From NCBI RefSeq assembly GCF_024323335.1, contig NC_066581.1, positions 441,155,816 through 441,219,815 on the forward strand: 64,000 bases of DNA. Reading direction: 5' to 3'. This document shows, in pieces, positions 58,449 through 64,000 of the stretch. This stretch comes from Lathyrus oleraceus. Taxonomy: Eukaryota > Streptophyta > Magnoliopsida > Fabales > Fabaceae. Position numbers and translations under genes: made by a program. Within the stretch, counting starts at the first letter, position 1. Each line of letters opens with the position of its first letter. A model generated the notes under the pieces. The model was not told where the DNA came from. It ran no database searches and saw only the letters and a program-made list of their open reading frames with translations.

Positions 58449-61444
58449 GTCTCTAATCATAACAGAAACTCCTAATCACAAACTCATTTCTGAGATCTAA
58501 CATAAAATTTATCAAATTCTCTCCATTTTCTTCAAAGCTTCTTCACACTTTTTTCACCATTTCCATTGAATTTCTTCACTCTTTTTGCTGGTTCTTGTTT
58601 GATCTATCTTCTACAGGTATTATTGAAGAACTGTTTCACAAAACCTTAGCCAAATCATTGAAGATTCTCGACTGTTGCATCCAAGCTCTCTCATGGCAGT
58701 TTGATGATTCTTGGATCTGGAGCATAATCGAGCTGGAGTACCTATTCCAATCATCTTCCCAAGCATTAACCTGCATCTGTTTTCAGCTTTTGAACCTTGA
58801 AACGCGCGAATCAAGACCTGCATCATCCAAAAGGTTAGAACTCGACCGAGCTAATTCTCAAAACTATGATATGGATTTGATAGATCTCCTATTGTAGAGC
58901 ATGCTGCAACTTGTAGAATTGAATTTCATTAGGTTTTGAGTGAGAAATCTGGAATTGAATGTTTGATGTCAAAACTTCTTTGGATCGATTCATGCTGTGT
59001 AGTTCGAATTAGGTTAAATCATGTGAATATTGTTGTTGTGCTTGATTAGACGATTCCATTGATATATGATTTGCTAAGTTTCGTGAACTTTTGCTCTTGA
59101 TGATTTCTGGTGATGGACTGATGAACGCGTGAAGAAGGCTGAAAAAATTTCCGGAAATGGCCTTTTGATCTTTATTTTCGTTACTGTTCACGTGTTAGCG
59201 TGTTTGCGCGCTCATTTTAAACCGTGACCAGCTTCGATTCCGTGTAGCTTCATTTCCACTTTTGGCTTTTGATATTTGTTTCAACCATGCTTCATAATTC
59301 ACCATGCCTTATTTCACATTTTTTTTATTTTTCTTTTGCATTCAAAAAATGATAACTCCTTCAATTTTGATCCAAATTTGATGCAATTTTTTGTGCCATT
59401 CTCCTTGTGATATGCTGGATTTTTTGGTTATTTTTAATCATGTTGTGCACGTGTGAAAAAATTATTTGGCTAGGGCTTGTTTGAATGTGTCTTTTGTGCA
59501 CCATGCTCGCTCTTTTAATCATAAAATCTTGATGCCTAATTAGAAATTCATGAAATTTTATATGCATGATCTTGATTCTTTCCTGGTCATTTTGATATGT
59601 GGTTTGTAATTTTTGAGTTCGTGGATTGAGAGTTATGACATGAACTTTGTATGTGTTACATTTTGTGCCATGCCATGCTTTATGCAACTTCTTGATTTTA
59701 TTTTCCTTGCCATGTGAATCTGAATTGAGCTGGATTTTTGCATGATTGATCTTATGAATGTTGAGAATGCTTGTGAATTTTTCTGGATTTTTTGAATTCA
59801 TTTCCTATTTGATTGGGATTTTATTTTCTGTTTAGTCATTTATTGATTTTTTGTGATACATGTTCCCATTTGATTTGTGAAATTCTGGTTATTAATTGGA
59901 TGGATGTGTAATTTGGCATGAGTATTGTAGACATCTTGAAGTGTATCTTGGATTTGGTCCCATTCATTTATCATGTTTGATTGCTGTTTTATGATTGGTT
60001 GAAGTGGATGCATGTTTTGATGCTTTGTATGAGCTTGTATAAACTTGTCTGGACTTTATGAATTTCATTGACTTGCTTCCCTTGGTCCAAATGAGCTGAA
60101 ATTTGGTATGATTGACATGTTATGAATTCTGTTTGATCATGAATTTTTTGAGGATTTGTTGAAATATTTTGGTATTGATTTGATTGTAATCATTCTGTTT
60201 GGTCCTTTGAGGTTTCAAATTACATGTTTGGTGCTTTTTCTTTCATGAAATGATAATGATGAATGATATGAATGTGGAACCACTTGGGTTTGATTCTTGA
60301 TTGTTTGATTTTGATTTTGGATAATTTTCACTTGCTGTTTTGAATTTTTCACCTCCTTTTGACCCTAGGCTTGTCCTAGTGGTCTTGTTTCTCATGTTTA
60401 AGTTTGCTTTTCAGGTTAAGAAGCAAATGCTTTAAGGAGATTAATGCAAGTTGATTAAATTTGGTTGATTGTTATGAACTAACTTGTTTGTCTTGTAGGA
60501 TGCTTAGCTCACTTGCTTTGGGCTTGTGCTTTGCACATGTGATTGATAGTGTTGTCTGTTGGCTCTTATGCTGTTTGTTTTGACTATGTGATTGGTATAC
60601 TGATTGTATTTGATTGATTTCAGGTACATTAGTTGCTAATAGTTCTTTGAGAACTTGCATTGCTTTGCTTGATAGCATTTCCACTGAGGTATAATGATCT
60701 CTTCTTCATGTAGTCTGGAAGACCTGGCTTGTTACCTAGCCAGGCACCTGTCTGAAGTCCTCCTTAAGAGGCAATGTTTGTGCTTGTTTATTTTTGTCCC
60801 CAAGCAGGAAAAGACCTTTGTTAAGGCAATTGGCAGACACAAGAGGTGTGTAGTCCACCTCCTGCTATTCTGTTGAGTCGTCCCTTGGCTCACATCACAT
60901 GTTGATGCCTTGTGGACATTAACCCAAGATCAGTTGAGTCAGTGTCATAAGTGTAGAAGGGTTCCCACTTTCTGGACCAACACTTCATTGTCTGAAGCTC
61001 TCCCTGACCAGGGATAAGAGATGTGAAGTCTTATCTTCACTCACCTTTCATCTGGCTTCACCTTGACTCTCAATGTTAAGGTTAAGAGCTAACATTACCC
61101 TTCCAGTTGGCTTGCTCTTGCAGCCTAACCCTTTGTTTGAGCCCCACTTGTGTGTATATAGTGTGTGCTATCTTTGATTGTTTATTTGCTTTGCTGTTTG
61201 AGCTGATTAAGATAGGCTTGCTCCTGTGCAAGTTAGGTAGCAACCTTGACTTAGGGATGATTATGCATGATAACATCTAGGCTCGAGTTAGTCTCCCTAG
61301 TTGTGTCTCCCTCTGTTATCTGGTTAGGCTAGCCTTGTATCCCTTCGTAGGGGAACTACGTCGCCCTGATCCTCACACCAGATGAGGTATGTAGGCAGGA
61401 GATGAGCAGATCTCTCCGGGCGCCTTTTTGTTTTGTCTTTGTGT

Positions 61445-61680
61445 GTGTCAGGAGATGGATGTAAGCCCAACGATTGGCATTCCGTATCCTCTTGTTGTGT
61501 GCTTGGAGTCCGGTATAAGTCCATCAAGTGGCATCTGGTTTCCAGTGTGCGTGTGTTTTGGTTCGGAAGCTGATGTAAGCCCATCGATTGGCATTTAGGT
61601 TCCATGTTTGCCCATGTTTGTGTGGAGTTTGACGTAAGCCCAACGATTGGCAGTCGATTTCCTGTGTTGTTTTGTTTGGT
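61445..61680. repeat. Four degenerate tandem repeats of 54-60 bp in the LTR of C
   Basis: The core TGATGTAAGCCCA-(A or T)-CGATTGGCAT recurs with TAAG at 61462, 61516, 61576 and 61635, each followed by a TTCC or TATCC block and a GTGTTTG-like spacer. Confidence 0.85.
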
Positions 61681-61740
61681 GTGCGTGAGCCAAGCTACAA
61701 ATGCTCTGATTCTTCTTCGTCCGAGAAGATACGTATGCAT

Positions 61741-61844
61741 AGGATGCGACATCCTAGCGAGCATGTGTCATTTCCCCAGTCCGAACTACTTAAACTCTGA
61801 TGTCTATGCCTGATAGACTAAGTAGGCCTAGGATGCGATATCCT
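61741..61844. repeat. Two copies of a short hairpin motif
   Basis: AGGATGCGACATCCT (61741-61755) and AGGATGCGATATCCT (61830-61844), each able to pair AGGAT with ATCCT, each followed by (A or G)-GCGAG or GCCGAG. They mark the start of the conserved 3' segment of the LTR. Confidence 0.75.
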
Positions 61845-62147
61845 GCCGAGTCAGTCTTGTTTGTTTTCTTGTGTCTCTTTCAGCCAGTGTATGTGTGTTT
61901 GAGCAGTGTTTTAGCAACCATTTCCCTTCCTATTGTGCGTGGATCCCGTCGAGTACGACGGATGCGTAGGGGTGCTAATACCTTTCCTTCGCATAACCGA
62001 CTCCCGATCCCATTCTCTTTGGTCGCGAGACCATGTCTTTTCCAGGTTTACTCTGAGCGTTTCCTTTCCCTCTTTTGGGATAAATAACGCACGGTGGCGG
62101 CTCTGTTGTTCTTGTAGTCCCGCCGGCTTTTCGCGTAATGCGACAGC

Positions 62148-62165
62148 TGGCGACTCTGCTGGGGA
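62148..62165 (+). other. Primer-binding site of element C (tRNA-Arg type)
   Basis: TGGCGACTCTGCTGGGGA, two bases after the LTR end. Identical to the sites of the minus-strand elements although the LTRs differ. Confidence 0.9.
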
Positions 62166-62955
62166 CATACAGAAGTTTACCTCTTGCTGGTCCATCTTCC
62201 CTAAGCGAGTCTCTCCTAGCGTTCTCTAGGTTAGGGCTTTGGTTGCTTTGTGCTGTTATTTATTGCATTCATTGTTTATTGTTTGCATTTATTATGTGCA
62301 TTGATGTTTGCATTCATTCATATTCATCTGCTGTGTTGGTTGTGTTTCTCTGTTTGGGCTGGGAGTTACTCGAGGTAAAAGGCCCAATACCCAGGCTATG
62401 AGTGAAATCTAGGAAACCTAGGAATATAGTGATTCATGGGAAGCGGGTGGTATGCGCCACTTAGCGGAACATTGATATCACGAGCAGTTCAGACCCTGGT
62501 GGGATATCATCGTTACATACTTCGGGTGTGTATATGATGGTATTCTGCGAAAGGTTATTTATGCTGCGTTTCTCTCGACCTTACCCTGGCCTAGATGACA
62601 CCCGTGAGTAGGGAGGGAATGATCATTTTAACAGGAACAGTTGGTGACCGGTTGGTGACTTATGGTTCTGTTGGTGACTCGGTTTTCTCAGATTGGGTTC
62701 AGATGACAGTTTATCAGTTGACTTTGGGTTTCAGATGAAGTGTTGTTCAGAGTTTGAGCCGAAGCTTCGATCCTGTGTTCTGAGATGCACAACCTGCCAG
62801 TCTTGTCTGCATCATTTGCATCATAGCATGTTTATTTTCAAAAGAAACGCAATATAAAAAAAAAAGAATTGAAAAAAAAATGAAAAAAGAAAAAAACTAA
62901 TCCCTGCATGCATATCATTTCTCAGGTACATTCCAAAGCTTGTTCACTGATAGAG
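62166..62955 (+). other. Leader of element C
   Basis: 790 bp between PBS and ORF1. An A-rich tract at 62838-62898 is followed by a pyrimidine-containing TCATTTCTCAG ending at 62925, a possible splice acceptor upstream of the ORF1 ATG. No conserved ORF seen. Confidence 0.6.
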
Positions 62956-64000
62956 ATGGCAACAGTCCCAGAGCCAAAGCGGAAGACTTGTTCCTACAGC
63001 TTTCACCGTGAGCCTTTGACGTCTCTGATCGAGTTGAGTAACCTTGTGACCAGTGATCAGCTGAAGGGGTTCGTGGATCAGTATGGGGATATTCTGACAC
63101 TGTTGAAGATGGTAGTAGACCCAATGCCGTTGCAGACTCTTCTTCAGTTCTACGACCCAGAGCTTCGTTGCTTCACCTTTCAGGACTATCAGTTGGCGCC
63201 TACTCTCGAGGAGTACTCCATTCTGTTGAGTGTCCCGATTCAGCATCAGGTTCCTTTCTTGGACGTGCCCAAGGAGGGCGATTTCAGAGTTGTTGCTAGA
63301 GCTCTCTGTTTGAGTATCAAAGAAGTCAGTGATAGTTGGAGGTCCAGTGGGGATGTTGTGGGTCTACCATTGAAGTTTCTGATGAGAGTTGCCATAGAAG
63401 AAGCAGATAAGGGGAATGGGGAAGCTTTTCATGCTCAGCTTGCTGTTATGATCTATGGGATTGTCCTGTTTCCGAGTATGCCCAACTTTGTGGACTATGC
63501 TGCAGTCTGTATCTTTATTAGAGGGAATCCGGTTCCTACTCTATTAGCCGACACTTACTATGCTATCCACAGTAGGCATGGTAAGGGTGGGGCTATCAGA
63601 TGTTGTCTTCCACTTTTGCTCAGATGGTTCTTATCTCTCCTGCCAGTCAGTGGACCGTTTGCTGATGCTCAGAGCACTTATAGGTGGACTCAGAGGGTGA
63701 TGTCTCTCACTTCATATGATATCAGATGGCAGTCATACCGGATGGACGTGCGGGATGTTATTATGAGTTGTGGAGAATTCTGGAACGTGCCACTTGTGGG
63801 GACCAGGGGTTGCATCAATTACAACCCAGTTCTTTCTCTTCGCTAGTTAGGGTTCGTAATGAGTGGAAGGCCAATTGAAGCTGAGATAGCTGAGAGTGCG
63901 TATTTTGAGAAGCGAAGCGACCCTGGTAGATTGGAGCAGATTGGGAGAGCTTGGAAGTCTATTGGTGTTAGAGATGGATCTGTCTTAGGGAAGAAGTTTG
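62956..64000 (+). pseudogene. ORF1 of element C, 5' part
   Basis: Start chosen at the ATG at 62956 (MATVPEPKRKTCSYSF), which aligns with the basic-YSF start of the minus-strand ORF1 copies; the same frame is open upstream to 62908. It shares LQFYDPELRCFTFQDYQLAPTL, EEYSILL, VIYGIVLFPSMPNFVDY, HSRHGKGGAIRCC and MSLTSYDIRWQS with them. A TAG at 63844-63846 lies in LR-stop-LGF where relatives have Lys or Gln, and the same frame then continues to the window end (SGRPIEAEIAESAYFEKRSDPG). Possible PMD-like protein; function unknown. It could be translated as a shorter 296-codon protein. Confidence 0.83.

Larger units (their letters stand above)
57407..62145 (+). repeat. 5' LTR of element C
   Basis: 4739 bp, TG..CA ends (start TGTAGCACC, end AATGCGACA). 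TATA box at 58441-58448. Near the 3' end are four degenerate repeats (61445-61680), two copies of a short palindrome (61741-61755, 61830-61844), the PBS-like TGGCGGCTCT at 62095-62104 and a TACGTATG motif near 61730. The many ORFs of 60-150 codons inside it are not supported as genes. Confidence 0.88.
57407..64000 (+). mobile_element. Ogre-like element C, 5' part
   Basis: A plus-strand element inserted into LTR B: 5' LTR 57407-62145, PBS 62148-62165, leader and ORF1 start, cut by the window end. The LTR is of a different family (start TGTAGCACCTCAAATTTGC) but the PBS is identical and ORF1 is clearly related. The left flank CATAT (57402-57406) is the expected target duplication; the right one is outside. 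Confidence 0.85.

Noticed and set aside
59361..59801. 146-codon minus-strand ORF
   Set aside because: It lies within the LTR of element C, is antisense to it, has low-complexity composition and no recognisable domain.
61324..61764. 146-codon minus-strand ORF
   Set aside because: It is the reverse reading of the degenerate tandem repeats of the LTR; the repetitive peptide reflects the repeat, not a protein family.
62148..62165. Part of a tRNA-Arg gene
   Set aside because: Only the 18 bases complementary to the tRNA end are present, directly after an LTR, as expected for a primer-binding site.
1..64000. A host protein-coding gene or an undescribed host system
   Set aside because: All long or motif-bearing readings belong to retroelements. 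The linkers (15193-15587, 17948-19909, 53807-54137) have no conserved reading, and no exon-intron structure could be argued.

Overview
The window is plant nuclear DNA made almost entirely of nested LTR retrotransposons. I found no intact host gene, rRNA, tRNA gene or CRISPR array. Most of it is Ty3/gypsy of the Tat/Ogre type: LTRs of 4-5 kb, a primer-binding site complementary to the 3' end of tRNA-Arg, an extra ORF1 before gag, a short intron between protease and reverse transcriptase, and a second RNase H after the first. Giant elements of this kind are typical of legumes, especially the Fabeae (Pisum, Vicia, Lathyrus, Lens). That assignment is an inference from element type, not from a host gene.

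Left part (1-15192): a minus-strand Ogre-like element, L1, has its 5' LTR at 10476-15192 and continues past the left edge. Its ORF1 is split by a complete copia-type element (1567-9143; two 1746-bp LTRs, 5-bp target duplication GGCTT, initiator-Met-type PBS, no recognisable genes inside). Its gag is cut near the start by a plus-strand LTR whose 3' end is at 1-282.

Linker (15193-19909): an LTR-like unit (15588-17947), 39-bp degenerate tandem repeats, a GTT-rich tract, the end of a CACTA-type DNA transposon (to 19153), and a stretch resembling an Ogre 3' untranslated tail.

Centre (19910-53806): one large minus-strand Ogre-like element bounded on both sides by the target duplication CAACC. Its 5' LTR is 49690-53801 and its truncated 3' LTR is 19915-20515. 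From right to left it carries PBS, ORF1, gag, protease, intron, RT/RNase H and part of integrase. The integrase is interrupted at 40811/40812 by a second Ogre-like copy M (5' LTR 37945-40811) of the same family. M supplies ORF1, gag, protease, intron, RT, RNase H, aRNH and integrase down to 21467. Its own 3' LTR is gone, most simply by recombination with the outer copy. M also has a 1.94-kb tandem duplication of gag end plus protease (30427-34315), and its RNase H is split by a 4853-bp plus-strand solo LTR (23592-28444, duplication GTAGT).

Right part (53807-64000): a short linker, then a plus-strand LTR of the same family (54138-57406), cut by a different Ogre-like element C (57407 onward). 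C shows a 4739-bp 5' LTR, PBS, leader and the start of ORF1.

Every coding region seen is broken by stops or frameshifts, several of them C-to-T or G-to-A changes visible by comparing copies. No copy here could make a complete set of proteins. The order of insertion can be read directly: outer element, then M, then the solo LTR; and L1, then the copia-type element.
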